Origin: Toxonevra muliebris
Taxonomy: Eukaryota > Arthropoda > Insecta > Diptera > Pallopteridae
Length of the DNA stretch: 64,000 bases
Assembly (NCBI GenBank): GCA_963691655.1
Contig: OY829327.1
Coordinates: forward strand, 81,852,019 to 81,916,018
Reading direction: 5' to 3'
Positions 50,501-55,322 of this stretch are shown one piece after another. Under the pieces are notes generated by a model. The model was not told the origin of the DNA. It did not search any database and saw nothing but the letters and a program-made list of their open reading frames with translations. A program made the position numbers and the translations under genes. Numbering within the stretch: the stretch's first letter is position 1; each line of letters begins with the position of its first letter.

Positions 50501-52795
50501 TGAAAGGAAGAAGTATTTTTTTCAAACATTCTTTTATGTATATTTCGCTATTTATAGAGCCCACTGTAACAAATGACTTGCTTCTTTTGCCGCAACTGCA
50601 TATAGCTTGCCATACCAGGAATTTTTTAGAACATTTTGTCTGCTTTTGGAATCTAAATTGTTCTTCGACATTTCCTCGAGCATCAGCAACATACAAATTT
50701 TGACCCGGAAGCTGCGTAAAATCTGCCAGTGCATACGTTTCGTCATCCATTATACAACATGAATATTTTGTTATGAAATTCGATTTTAATTTCCGAGCCC
50801 TACTTTTGGCATCTAATTTTTTTGCAGCATTCCTGTTAGGAACTTTTTGGACTTTGTATGTTTTCAAACCTGCATTGGCTTTAATTTTTCGCACCAAATA
50901 GTCAGAGCACTGGGCTAACCGGGCAGCTTTTCTACCAGATGTGTTTGGAGATATTTTCCAAATGCTTTCTATTTTCTTGGCTTTCCCTATATCATGTGGT
51001 CCTTGTTTTCTTCCCGAACCAGGTTTTCTATCGATGGTAAAACTCTCCTGAAACTGTTTAATAACATTGGAAACAATTTCTTCACTCATTTTAATCAAAC
51101 TCACAATAAATCAACATGTTTGTCATTAAAAATAACAACTGACATATTTTTCAAAGATAACTAGATCAAAGAAATTTTTAAATTTTATTCCCAAAAAAAG
51201 ATTATTATGTAAAACGTGTGTTAAGATTTTTTCAGTCTCACTCCTTAATATAATATTATTCTGCATTTCTGGAATAAGGATGTAGTTACACTAATAAATG
51301 TAGAGATGGTGAAGCTGCTCAGATCTCGCGGTTTCTTGTTTCGCAGATATTTCGGTATAAAAGCTTTTTTAATATTCTGCATATAGAACTGCAGTCACTG
51401 TTCTAAAGCATTGATGAAGTTTTGAACTAAAAGCTTTACTTGTTTTATTGTTTTAAGACCCGAGACTAAAAATTATTCACTTTACCCTTGCATGATAATT
51501 TTATAGTAAAATCTTTTATATTCTACAATGAGGCAATAAATTTTTCCTTTAGTGTTTGTATGGTACTTGGTGTGCAATAAAAATTATTGTCATTTGCAGC
51601 TAATTATTGTGGTTAATTTATTATTTATTTAGTTACACCCACGATTTAAATGTTGTGTATTTTGCAATTATTTCATTACAAACAAAATCTGCAGAAGCAA
51701 CAGAATTTTTATAATTAATTGCAGTGAAATTAAAATAACTTAATAAAACGCTGAGGGAAATTTTTTTCGTTGTGTAAAAATGAAAATAACAACGAAAACA
51801 GCATTAAATTGTAAATATTTTTAATTATGGTTTCACAAAACGGAAAATAACAAAAAGCCAAAAGTTTAATATTGTAAATTTAATCATCATCTCCTCTTAA
51901 ATTAAATTGTCAGTCTTTATCATGGGATCTATTTATGCATAGTGCATATTGCATATATAGTAAAGTGAATATGTGTGTGTGTGTGTGTGTGTGTGTATAC
52001 GCACCCCTCATATAAATATGCTGACTCTGGTGTATTGTTGCTGTCACTGTTGCTGCTACCACCAACTCCACCACCACCGCCACCACTGCCGCCAGAACTA
52101 GTGCCACTATTGCTACTACCGCTACTGCTGCCACTCCAACTGCTACGTGCTGAACTCTCAGCACTCGGTATCATTTTCAACAGCGATGCTCCTTTGTATA
52201 TCGTTTTCGGTGTTAATGTTATTAAAATGGACTTTGCCATCATTTTCGTTGAGGTCGTCAGCACCTCACTCACGCTCATACTGTTGCCATCATAAAAAGA
52301 GTCACTTCTCATATTGGTATTGCTGCTGCTGCTGCTGCTGCTACTTCTACTGTTACTGCTACTCCTTGCTGCTGCTGCTGTTGTTGTTGTTGTAGTTGAT
52401 GGTGTAGCAGTTGCATCAAATGCTAGTGCTGACGTTAAGAAATTATTTTGCACATTTTGCCACTTTACTTCCGAGTTCGCTTTGTTATTGCCGCTGCTAC
52501 TCCCCCTGCTGCTGCTGCTGCTACTGAAGCTGTCACTTGCTTGCATTTGCTGCAATTCTGCTGCTGCTATTTCATTCAAATCATCCTCAGTGAAAATATG
52601 CGCTCCCAATGCTTTCAGAATCACTGGACTCGTACGTATGAGTTCGGCAATACTTTTATGTGCACAGGGCTCATGATTGCCACGCCTTGTTTTTTGTGTA
52701 GGCGTTATGGGTGTTGATTGTATGCTATAGAGTGGGCAAAGTAAATAGGAGACAATGATGAGTAGCAGCCACGTTTGTTGTTTGCTGTTGGACAT
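11461..52795 (-). CDS. TSP1 and laminin-G/TSPN domain extracellular protein (multi-exon, partial)
   Basis: I join 52795-52005, 43169-42910, 32342-31515, 28296-28001, 13629-13454 and 11584-11461. All introns are GT-AG and phases match at each junction, giving 825 continuous codons with no stop. The product has a signal peptide (residues about 1-28), a Ser/Thr/Gly-rich and poly-Gln region to about 350, one thrombospondin type-1 repeat (352-626, with a large insert between its third and fourth Cys), and a TSPN/laminin-G-like domain from about 705. The last donor is in phase 0, so at least one more exon should lie further left. The product is expected outside the cell or tethered to its surface, where TSP1 and laminin-G domains usually bind matrix or receptors. 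I do not recognise the orthologue. Introns of 3 to 15 kb are filled with transposons. Confidence 0.85.
12192..12878. repeat. Pentanucleotide microsatellite (TTTCC/TTTTC)n
   Basis: About 690 bp of pyrimidine pentamers with internal structure: a TTTCC run, then alternating TTTCC-TTTTC ten-mers with scattered TTTTCA variants, then a pure TTTTC run (about 12641-12795), then TTTCC again. It lies in the intron between the two laminin-G exons. The open frames across it on both strands are products of the repeat and not genes. The second copy (19664-20356) differs by several small indels and is 6 bp longer. Confidence 0.97.
12880..13453. other. Intronic noncoding DNA
   Basis: AT-rich intron sequence between the microsatellite and exon 5, with CA-rich patches near 13278-13330. 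I see no other feature. Confidence 0.6.
13454..13629 (-). CDS. Exon 5 of TSP1/laminin-G gene (laminin-G first part)
   Basis: The 176-nt exon follows acceptor tttatttccag at a codon boundary (phase 0) and ends TCAG|GTGAGT in phase 2. It encodes QNASKTTATIFSIRNATHNL..., followed by LRLYLERDKS and a terminal YDYHWHQVAI. The run T-IFS-RN, then -L-LYLE-, then WH-VAI is the core pattern of thrombospondin-N and laminin-G beta sandwiches. With exon 6 it forms a unit of exactly 300 nt, phase 0 on both sides. An identical copy is at 20932-21107. Confidence 0.88.
14011..14172. repeat. 81-bp tandem duplication
   Basis: Two head-to-tail units of 81 bp start with cgtcattg at 14011 and 14092. I see one mismatch between them (gagcc against gggcc). 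The near identity points to a recent local duplication. The same pair recurs at 21489-21650 in the second copy of the block. Confidence 0.93.
14330..15375 (-). pseudogene. Mariner-superfamily transposase relic
   Basis: Read on the minus strand in shifting frames, this has the features of a widespread insect mariner-like family: an HTH-linker part (PNLSI..., YPYKIHLTQELKPQDH near 15060-15000), then VWCGFW-like TIWCGFWPGGVIGPFIFRNK and VNGEKYRTMISDFLWPQL near 14820-14700, and a C-terminal end KSTTIDQLGNNFIQSI with REGHLNDSIFKK near 14530-14340. Many stops and frameshifts mean it is dead. I could not define inverted repeats. It sits in an intron of the TSP1/laminin-G gene, and its duplicate is at about 21808-22853. 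Confidence 0.8.
15376..16378. other. Noncoding DNA between two transposon relics
   Basis: No gene recognised. It holds a doubled 'cctataactt' near 15979-16000 and a G-rich 'ctgggaggggaaaatacccc' near 16201-16220. It probably contains further decayed transposon sequence, which I cannot classify. Confidence 0.5.
16379..16945 (+). pseudogene. maT/DD37D-like transposase fragment (N-terminal two thirds)
   Basis: The N-terminal helix-turn-helix region is recognisable: KRNNVVALYLVGKAQVAIVR, then NKSFVCRTTTR with a conserved basic linker. After a decayed stretch, NQNYRVYLPQRRQENWVI and RCQAPTFVAVWAPLTTDG match the catalytic-core segment (N-QNDRVYLP...VMVWA) of the same family. Stops and frameshifts are frequent, and the second catalytic Asp and the C-terminus are absent. 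It is related to the element at 6645-7884 but much older. The duplicate is at 23857-24423. Confidence 0.78.
16946..17499. other. Noncoding DNA with CATA/GTAT tail repeat
   Basis: No gene. The segment near 17431-17476 is a tatacata/tatgtatg simple repeat that adjoins the 3' end of the LINE on the minus strand, as is common for fly LINE tails. Confidence 0.5.
17500..17630 (-). mobile_element. LINE 3' tail, cut off by the assembly gap
   Basis: This is the same sequence as 24978-25108, which continues to the right into the RNase H end of a LINE on the minus strand. Here the contig stops at 'agatccgata' and 200 Ns follow, so only the 3' untranslated tail of the element is present. Confidence 0.85.
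17631..17830. other. Assembly gap of exactly 200 N
   Basis: Exactly 200 consecutive N. A round fixed size is what scaffolders insert when the true distance is unknown. The flanks are the end of one duplicated copy and the start of the other. Confidence 0.99.
18933..19056 (-). CDS. Duplicate of exon 6 (laminin-G second part), probably artefactual
   Basis: Identical to 11461-11584, with the same acceptor, GTGAGT donor and phases. If the duplication were real, this exon would be spliced between 20932-21107 and 13454-13629 without breaking the frame, since it ends in phase 0 and exon 5 starts in phase 0. The lack of any difference argues for an assembly overlap. Confidence 0.6.
19664..20356. repeat. 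Pentanucleotide microsatellite, second copy
   Basis: Same architecture as 12192-12878 but with local differences, for example 'cctttctttcc' near 19978 and 'ccttttttcttt' near 20072 that are not in copy 1. Net length is 6 bp greater. These are the only differences I noticed between the two blocks. They could be allelic or sequencing error in a low-complexity tract. Confidence 0.95.
20932..21107 (-). CDS. Duplicate of exon 5 (laminin-G first part), probably artefactual
   Basis: Identical to 13454-13629 including the tttccag acceptor and GTGAGT donor. It is the first laminin-G exon reached after exon 4 (28001-28296) on the minus strand, and the phase 0 junction fits. Only one of the two copies is likely to exist in the genome. 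Confidence 0.6.
21808..22853 (-). pseudogene. Mariner-superfamily relic, duplicate copy
   Basis: The same relic as at 14330-15375, with the same stops and frameshifts, as expected of an assembly overlap and not of independent decay. Confidence 0.8.
23857..24423 (+). pseudogene. maT/DD37D-like fragment, duplicate copy
   Basis: The same fragment as at 16379-16945, including the same broken frames around NQNYRVYLPQRRQENWVI. Confidence 0.78.
24960..26365 (-). mobile_element. 5'-truncated LINE with RNase H (I-like), fairly young
   Basis: On the minus strand this starts abruptly near 26365 in the C-terminal part of the reverse transcriptase (CKRTFGKIWALSPYVIQGMY, then RPIITYGSLVWW). It continues through RNase H and a Cys/His end, then about 150 bp of untranslated tail ending at a CATA/GTAT simple repeat near 24960. 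Loss of the 5' side is the normal outcome of incomplete target-primed reverse transcription. Its 3' half is also the right edge of the duplicated block. Confidence 0.85.
25126..26365 (-). pseudogene. LINE ORF2 C-terminal part: RT thumb, RNase H, Cys/His end
   Basis: The frame runs from the RT thumb region through RNase H. RNase H landmarks are ITIFTDGSKMENGTGAGLYS (Asp), LQSEIFAIEKAARLL (Glu), ITIFTDSQAAMKAI (Asp) and LCWVPGHSSIEGNEIADEMA (His, Asp). The end is LCKSCHDEEETESILHFLCQ, the CCHC-like motif common to these elements. One TAA at 25954-25956 interrupts it, and the same frame continues beyond (ATDYMT*NLDFITR). RNase H would remove the RNA strand of the hybrid during integration. Low decay compared with the other LINEs here suggests a recent insertion. 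Confidence 0.88.
26366..28000. other. Noncoding DNA, intron 4
   Basis: No gene. Two similar phrases, 'tagccacgcctaccaccc' near 26459 and 'cgaccacgcccacctacc' near 26591, look like pieces of a repeat I cannot name. A GA-rich patch lies near 27466-27500, and a poly-A/T run near 27968-27986 sits just downstream of the exon 4 donor. Confidence 0.5.
28001..28296 (-). CDS. Exon 4 of TSP1/laminin-G gene
   Basis: The 296-nt exon follows acceptor ttttccatacag in phase 1 and ends TTAAG|GTAAGA in phase 0. Its first bases complete an Asp codon, giving DDISDLLKFYKKLPTPEETN. A low-complexity Ala/Thr/Ser stretch follows (about residues 650-695), then GYIHSWRSALNFTLMVTLRV, the first strands of the laminin-G-like domain that continues in exon 5. 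The fit of both phases and of the domain pattern supports it. Confidence 0.87.
28297..29689. other. Noncoding DNA, intron 3 (left part)
   Basis: No supported gene. The segment 29040-29510 has a more coding-like composition and open frames on both strands (for example 29062-29334 minus), but I recognise no family. It may be further decayed sequence of the LINE that starts near 29690. Confidence 0.45.
29690..30980 (+). pseudogene. Decayed LINE fragment: RT end and RNase H
   Basis: Read in shifting frames on the plus strand: LYKAMIKHII (from the RT thumb), then KTLAKLQRAVAICCTGAFPT, SLDALLNLPPFDIFAKGEAV, then RIFTDRSKYGLVSGVFIEN (RNase H Asp) and, near 30630, VPRHSEISGNEFADLLS (RNase H His and Asp). 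Several stops and frameshifts are present. The order matches the C-terminal half of RNase-H-bearing LINEs. The middle RNase H part (Glu, second Asp) is badly worn. Confidence 0.75.
30981..31514. other. Noncoding DNA next to exon 3 donor
   Basis: No gene recognised. It could hold the last remnants of the LINE 3' end. Confidence 0.45.
31515..32342 (-). CDS. Exon 3 of TSP1/laminin-G gene: split thrombospondin type-1 repeat
   Basis: The 828-nt exon follows acceptor ccttcaccacag in phase 1 and ends TGTAGTG|GTAAGT in phase 1. It opens WDNWSDFTLCSVTCGKGVQQ, a textbook TSP1 start with W-x-x-W and the CSVTCGKG turn, followed by RFRRC. It closes FCEGYNIEQRNCNIFECS, the second half of a TSP1 repeat. 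All six cysteines are present. Between the third (RRC) and fourth (FCEG) lie about 233 residues, where an ordinary repeat has roughly 10 to 20. The insert is low-complexity: Asn/Asp/Val-rich and strongly acidic at first, with a Thr run, later Gln- and Lys/Arg-rich. No good intron signals bracket it. Confidence 0.88.
32343..33779. other. Intron 2, left part, with short 'accaaaa' minisatellite
   Basis: The segment of about 32935-33125 is a degenerate array of 'gaccaaaattcaaaccaaaactcag'-type units of about 12-22 bp, related to the long array at 37925-39740. The rest is AT-rich noncoding DNA with no gene. Confidence 0.6.
33780..34230 (+). repeat. Polypurine tract (GA-rich)
   Basis: About 450 bp in which nearly all plus-strand bases are A or G, mostly gagag, gggaga and agagaaa words, with no fixed period. 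The minus-strand frame across it (Leu/Ser/Phe/Tyr-rich) is a composition artefact. Confidence 0.85.
34231..35399. other. Noncoding DNA, intron 2
   Basis: No gene. 'tgcgttacgtaac' near 34373 echoes similar words at 35972 and 9490, probably from a dispersed repeat I cannot place. Confidence 0.5.
35400..35880 (-). pseudogene. Relic of a repeated insect protein family (LHIKLG...NFVKA motif)
   Basis: On the minus strand the frame 35681-35475 reads ...STLHIKLGIIQNFVKALNKE, and downstream in another frame VKIKEGVFGDVSDR. The combination LHIKLG-x-x-x-NFVKA followed by KIKEGVF resembles uncharacterised, highly repeated proteins in insect genomes that are thought to belong to mobile elements. I cannot assign a function. 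Upstream, 35875-35687 has a more ordinary composition (HVRKAKTFMHKIKP) and could be part of it. Stops and a frame change show it is broken. Confidence 0.5.
35881..37924. other. Noncoding DNA, intron 2
   Basis: No gene. At 37596 'cagtggcggatttaggatt...ggggggaaaagg' looks like one end of a CAGTGGCGGA-type hAT element (compare 54990), but I find no matching second end. CA repeats occur near 37530-37541. Confidence 0.5.
37925..39740 (+). repeat. Long degenerate minisatellite of 'gaccaaaa/cagacca' units
   Basis: About 1.8 kb made of loosely repeated words such as aaaattcagaccaaaa, aaatcagaccaaaag and actttgaccaaa, with spacing drifting around 12-24 bp. It is interrupted by SINE-like sequence at about 38880-39190 and then resumes. 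No unit is exact, so the array is old or evolves by slippage. A short relative is at 32935-33125. Confidence 0.8.
38880..39190 (+). repeat. tRNA-derived SINE-like sequence with two tRNA-like heads
   Basis: Two tRNA-like starts occur here: 'taatctagtgggtagc' at 38889 and 'tggtctagtggcaa' at 39111, both close to the pol III A-box consensus TRGYNNARNGG. The second is followed at 39154 by agttcgattcc, a near-perfect B box. The first has only a weak B box (gactcaagtc). Neither folds into a proper acceptor stem, so they are not tRNA genes. The sequence between includes a SINE-body-like phrase 'cgccattcggtaccggcc'. Confidence 0.6.
39741..41359. other. Noncoding DNA, intron 2
   Basis: No gene. A CA repeat lies at about 40180-40213. 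The rest is AT-rich with short poly-A and AATAAA-type words. Confidence 0.55.
41360..41780 (+). repeat. Degenerate tandem units of about 200 bp (family also at 62660)
   Basis: The segments 'ttctaacctt...', 'aaaatctgtaggtctatagat' and 'ttcaactttcccctgattcat' recur in the same order at 62990-63130 ('aaatcgataggtctatagat', 'ttcaacttcctcctgattcat'). Within each locus similar words repeat at roughly 200-bp spacing. It has no coding potential. Confidence 0.6.
41793..42545 (-). pseudogene. LINE fragment: RT thumb and start of RNase H
   Basis: The minus strand reads KEVKYLGVILDEKLTWNSHL, then GLNPKLSIWLYTAIARPIIT and YAASIWWSK, typical of the end of a LINE reverse transcriptase. A frameshift near 42170 leads to ALNTLLNLPPLHLFLKKEAL, then VWYTDGSKTNEGVGAGVCQF, the first catalytic Asp of RNase H. 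The element stops soon after, so the rest of RNase H and the 3' end are missing. It is truncated at both ends inside intron 2. Confidence 0.82.
42546..42909. other. Noncoding DNA next to exon 2 donor
   Basis: No gene; AT-rich with CATA-type words near 42780-42835. Confidence 0.55.
42910..43169 (-). CDS. Exon 2 of TSP1/laminin-G gene, with poly-Gln
   Basis: The 260-nt exon is placed after acceptor aatgtgcatag (phase 2) and ends CATTTGG|GTGAGT (phase 1). It encodes QLNATLEPLNCFDSNLLKIL, PTELIAFGKLITV, then two poly-Gln blocks of about 10 and 12 residues separated by YQNTE, then DFLHISINGLHRWSPQFENH and IWKHL. The acceptor has a weak pyrimidine tract, but it is the first AG in well over 100 nt and restores the frame from exon 1. 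A different start would break one of the two phases. Confidence 0.8.
43170..44155. other. Noncoding DNA, intron 1
   Basis: No gene outside the short foldback repeat at 43481-43627. Confidence 0.55.
43481..43627. mobile_element. 147-bp foldback MITE
   Basis: The left arm starts GCTCTATTCACGATTTGGTG. The right arm read on the other strand starts GCCCTATTCACGATTTGTTG. Similarity extends about 50 bp inward through 'agtcttgcttcaatgcaaatgc'. Short size, long arms and no coding capacity fit a miniature inverted-repeat element. I could not fix its target duplication. Confidence 0.75.
44156..45107 (+). repeat. Polypurine tract, about 0.95 kb
   Basis: Almost entirely A and G on the plus strand (aagggaagaa, gaggaagag, gaaaaggaga words). 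The Ser/Leu/Phe-rich minus-strand frames across it are composition artefacts. Confidence 0.85.
45112..45886. mobile_element. 775-bp foldback transposon with long inverted arms
   Basis: The left end CAGCCATTCCAGATTAAACG is matched by the right end read on the other strand, CAGCCATTCCAGATTGAACG. The arms stay similar for about 260-280 bp, through 'accgacatgcatgta' and 'gtaataagacgggct', around a central loop of roughly 230 bp. AAAG flanks both ends (45108-45111 and 45887-45890) as a possible 4-bp target duplication. It has no transposase. Confidence 0.88.
45887..46340 (+). repeat. GA-rich duplicated segment (two diverged units of about 240 bp)
   Basis: Two units share 'ttggggaagagagtggg'-like starts (45952 and 46198) and 'gggagggaaataaattttttatttt'-like ends (46071 and 46321). 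A third start, 'tttggggaagagagtggg', lies left of the foldback element at 45069, so the foldback probably inserted into this array. The piggyBac relic begins at the end of the last unit. Confidence 0.7.
46645..47250 (+). pseudogene. piggyBac transposase remnants
   Basis: Pieces of the transposase are collinear on the plus strand. LMIRACMSRHRFTDLSRYLA with FDDRTM (near 46712-46790) matches the conserved block before the first catalytic Asp. WTSDSGYF with a following KEGSAKS (near 46885-46950) matches the first catalytic region. KPYERPKRNITSEKYFTSLE (near 46995-47055) matches the RNIT-DN-FTS block, with the usual Asp replaced here by Glu-Lys. EVEGSIFAVTASLISYVAKK (near 47151-47210) matches the VSYVPKK block. 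Stops, frameshifts and deletions make it non-functional. Confidence 0.82.
47300..47500 (+). pseudogene. Possible mariner-like transposase C-terminal scrap
   Basis: With one frameshift this reads PDFFFWGYFISQVYHMSIYQ then SLKQLKAIILNEITEI, which resembles the DFFLWGYLKSKVY...L--LK--I--EI block after the third catalytic Asp of mariner-like transposases. It is short and badly worn, so the identification is tentative. Confidence 0.45.
47520..48880 (+). pseudogene. Non-LTR retrotransposon reverse transcriptase nested in piggyBac
   Basis: A jockey/CR1-type LINE lacking RNase H. From the N side: GPDEIPSCILK and FPSVWKESFIIPLHKSGSKS in shifting frames near 47549-47690, then a long open frame 47725-48582. 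That frame has FQHGFLKGRSTVSNLLEF, VIYTDFSKAFDVVNHDFLID (first catalytic Asp), PSGVPQGSHLGPILFLIFIN, LLYADDVKLF (YADD catalytic site), LNLKKCKSMVYSR, and LGIVMDPKLRFNLHI. The sequence jumps directly from INKAR to DRLESVQKQFL, so about 40-50 residues usual for the family appear deleted. A TAA at 48580-48582 interrupts the frame, which continues to 48867 (FRCLYNDFNNLHGLFDLS). It is truncated at the 5' end. Confidence 0.87.
48881..49337. other. piggyBac right end and GC-richer insert
   Basis: The segment of about 48905-49060 is GC-rich for this window ('tgcgcccctcgtgcggctgggcggg') and may be the LINE's 3' tail or another insertion. I cannot identify it. The rest is the subterminal and terminal part of the piggyBac element. 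Confidence 0.5.
49342..50051. other. Noncoding DNA, intron 1
   Basis: No gene recognised. 'gccccagtaactggggct' near 49842 is a perfect 18-bp palindrome without evident function. Confidence 0.5.
50054..51245 (-). mobile_element. Complete Tc1-like transposon, DD37E type
   Basis: Inverted ends begin AGGAGTGAGATCGAAAAAAT on the left and AGGAGTGAGACTGAAAAAAT on the right (read on the other strand), with two mismatches over about 27 bp. TA flanks at 50052-50053 and 51246-51247. The length, 1,192 bp, is normal for a Tc1-like element. It encloses one transposase on the minus strand, broken by stops. Confidence 0.9.
50188..51104 (-). pseudogene. Tc1-like DD37E transposase with in-frame stops
   Basis: The frame opens at 51104 (MSLIKMSEEIVSN; MSEEIVSN at 51089 is an equally good start). 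A basic HTH region holds GSGRKQGPHD and SGRKAARLAQCSDYLVRKIK. The catalytic core is CCIMDDETYALADFTQLPG (first Asp), STYFWPDLASCHYGN (second Asp), then EANPPNCPELRPVERYWAL (Glu). I count 37 residues between the second Asp and the Glu. A TAA and a TAG lie in between in the same frame, and the C-terminal part has a further frame change near 50260. The element is dead but its ends could still be mobilised. Confidence 0.88.
51248..52004. other. Intron 1 next to exon 1 donor, with CA/GT microsatellite
   Basis: No gene. A GT run at 51972-51996 (CA on the transcribed strand) begins within 10 nt of the exon 1 splice donor. Confidence 0.7.
52005..52795 (-). CDS. Exon 1 of TSP1/laminin-G gene: signal peptide and low-complexity N-terminus
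   Basis: ATG at 52795 sits in a good fly context (gcaaaATGtcc). Residues 1-28 are a classic signal peptide: a short polar start, then WLLLIIVSYLLCPLYS, with likely cleavage shortly before TPITPTQ. A conserved-looking stretch follows (HKSIAELIRTSPVILKALGA, HIFTEDDLNEIAAAELQ), then Ser/Asn/Thr/Ala runs, a second ordered patch (KSILITLTPKTIYKGASLLK), and Ser/Gly repeats before SAYLYE. The exon ends at TATGAGGG|GTGCGT in phase 2. The Ser/Gly and Ala/Thr runs explain the Leu/Pro-rich frames on the opposite strand, which are not genes. Confidence 0.87.
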
Positions 52796-53100
52796 TTTGC
52801 AGTTTCAATTTCTCTCTTCGAGTACCGTTGTGTGTGTGTGAGTATGAGTTTATATGAGTGTATGAATCTCTGTCTGTGTATTTTCTTGTTCGCTTGGATG
52901 CGTCGTAGTTGAGGGAGCAGGTTGCGAGTGAAGGTTGTGAGAGGAGGTTGACAGGTGGAGGTGAAGCCGTTGCAAAGTTACTTCTTCGTGGAAATTTTAA
53001 AAGTAGTTTTTGTTCAAAGTATTCAGTTGCAGTCGTTTTGTTTGTTGTTTTTGTCAAGTGAGGTGTGCAGCTGCAGCTCCTTTTTCTTTTTTTGTTTTTG
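52796..53100 (-). promoter_or_regulatory. Probable 5' untranslated leader of TSP1/laminin-G gene
   Basis: Directly upstream of the exon 1 ATG. On the transcribed strand it is rich in A and CA repeats (near 52828-52845), as fly leaders often are. No splice acceptor or TATA box is convincing, so the transcription start is not placed. Confidence 0.4.
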
Positions 53101-54989
53101 TGTTTGCTTTCCCTTTAAGTTGACTTTATAAGATTTTCTCTTCACTTTTTTATGGGGATTTTGTGTAAAAGTCACGTTTGATTTTTATAATCCATTTTGA
53201 TTGAAGTTAAGGTTGACATCGTCAAAATTCAAGTTGAAATGTGTTTGGTTTTCACAACTGTAAGCATATAATTTATTTGTTTAAATCTAAGTAGAGAAGA
53301 GAGAAAGAAAAAAATAAAAAATGAATTATATAAATAGTAGAATATTACAAAGTTAATTTAAAATAACGAACGAATAATAATTCGCTATTCTATGTATTTT
53401 ACATAATTAGAAAGTAATGTAAAGAAAAATGTTATATCAACAGGAAAACACTATAGCTTGAATAAAATTGAAGTTAAATTGTAAAATGAGTCAATTGACT
53501 CTCCACATCATTTAATAGAGAAAGGTATCAGTCTAGATGACAAATCTGTCGTGGATTTTCTAATTTTTTAATTTAACTAACACTGGATCCATAATTTCAA
53601 ATATTGGAAAAATCTTAATGAAAACTCCCATGGTTGAAAAGTACAATAAAATTACAACAATTTATTCAAATACCACGAATTTAAATTAGTGCTAATTTTT
53701 TTTTCAAAAGTACCAACTCTGGGCATTGGCCACAACAGCAAAAATTTTCAGTAATCCTGAACTTGTATTGTTGTAAGAAAGGTCGAACGTTGGTTTTGTA
53801 ACTGGGTTGACAATGAAACGGAAGTTTGTGTTAACCGCAAATTGTTTAATTTGTGTTTTTAAAATACAAATCATAGTAGCCGACCGCTGCCACTCAGTGA
53901 CTTTGTCAGTTTTGAGATGTAGCGTGGCTTACCGTTAGCCGTTGGTTTCTGCGTTATATCGTTTAGCTGCTATTTGTGTTTGAAATCAATCTCGCTTTTG
54001 AGGCTAATTTCTCGCGGCGCGCCTTCTCGTGTAACAAAAAAATTCAAGTGTGGCTTGAAGAAATTCCTTCTAAGTTAAAACGATGACGAATTAAAATTTT
54101 AAAATAAATGCTTAAAATATATTTCAATATCACTAAAAAGCAATCAGTTGTTCTATTTGAATGATTTTTTGCTACAAATAAGAAAAATTGCAGTCGAAAC
54201 TATGAAATTCATCTTGCGGCGAAATTGCCGCGGTGCGCCCTCTCGTGTAACTTTTCAGAGCGCGCCCTCTGGATGGTTAAAGGCTTTAAGATTCAGTTTT
54301 CGAGACTGCAACGAAGCGAAATATAATCAGAAATATTTTTACCGTCCGCTGAAGCAAAAAAAAAAGAACATAAAAAAATTGGGTTTTTATTCATACGGCT
54401 GTCATTTTGCTACTCAGAGAATTTTTAAAAAATATAAACAATAATGCCCCCCCAAATTTAGTTTAGTTTAATAATTTTTAACACGTTTTTGTTGCAGATG
54501 AAATGGCGAGGCTGTAGAGCGCACCGCTCTGACCAAAACAAGCCATGCATGGCTTATTTTGATAAGAGCTGGAGCCGCCATTTTGAATTTTTTATTTTTG
54601 TAAGTTAAACTGGAACTTACTCTCGATTGATGAAGGAATAAAATACATAAAAACGCATTCCCAAAAGTATTTATTTTATATGTTAAAAAATATCGAAGCC
54701 CACGCATTTCCCGGGGTAACCTCGCCTTAAATGTGTCAATCGTTATCCCTAGACCGTCATATGAAAATCGTAAAAATATGATATTGAATCAGTTAGACTA
54801 GGGATGTGCACTTCAGTTGCCCTCTGCCGACGTCGTGTGTAAGAAGGTGCTAGAAGCGGGGCGTAAATTTAAAGACGAGCGGTGGTGGTTTTGTTGTATG
54901 TACACATACACATTATTGTTGTTGTTTTGCCAAAAGCTCACATAAATGTGCCTGTATATGTGCAAAAGCTAACAAGAAAGAGATTACAC
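53101..54989. other. Noncoding DNA upstream of exon 1
   Basis: No supported gene. Two similar phrases, 'gcggcgcgccttctcgtgtaac' (54014) and 'ccgcggtgcgccctctcgtgtaac' (54228), and 'agagcgcgccctctgg' stand out as GC-rich islands. They may be a short repeat or part of a promoter region. I cannot tell which. Confidence 0.45.
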
Positions 54990-55156
54990 CAGTGGCGGAT
55001 ACAAAAAAAATTTTCTGGGGGGATCATAAATATTAAAAATTTTCCATATATTTATAATTTTTATATCAGATATTACTATTTTATGTATTTGAACATTTTT
55101 CGTGGGAGAGGCGGGAGTGGGAAATAGCCCCATTTAGCCCCTTGCAACTGCCACTG
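54990..55156. mobile_element. Short hAT-like MITE (CAGTGGC ends)
   Basis: It starts CAGTGGCGGATAC and ends TGCCACTG, giving inverted CAGTGGC(A/G) ends. A G-rich ctgggggg near the left and the CCCC-containing 'agccccatttagcccc' near the right are typical companions of this family. The possible 8-bp duplications (gattacac and gcctaacc) match at only 5 of 8 bases. It is 167 bp and has no coding sequence. Confidence 0.6.
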
Positions 55157-55322
55157 GCCTAACCAATTGTGAAGCAGAGTGACCAGGTTATATTAAAAAA
55201 ACAAAAATAGCTCGAATAACTATAAATTGTTAACTTGGCCACACTAATGTGGAGTGTGAGTGAATATAACTGAGAGCGCCCAAGCTACTGCCAGAACGCC
55301 GAAGAAATGTGAGCATTGACAG

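Noticed and set aside
52147..52717. Leu/Ala/Val-rich plus-strand open frames opposite exon 1
   Set aside because: They are antisense shadows of the Ser, Ala and Thr codon runs in the signal-peptide exon, which has splice sites and domain continuity in its favour.
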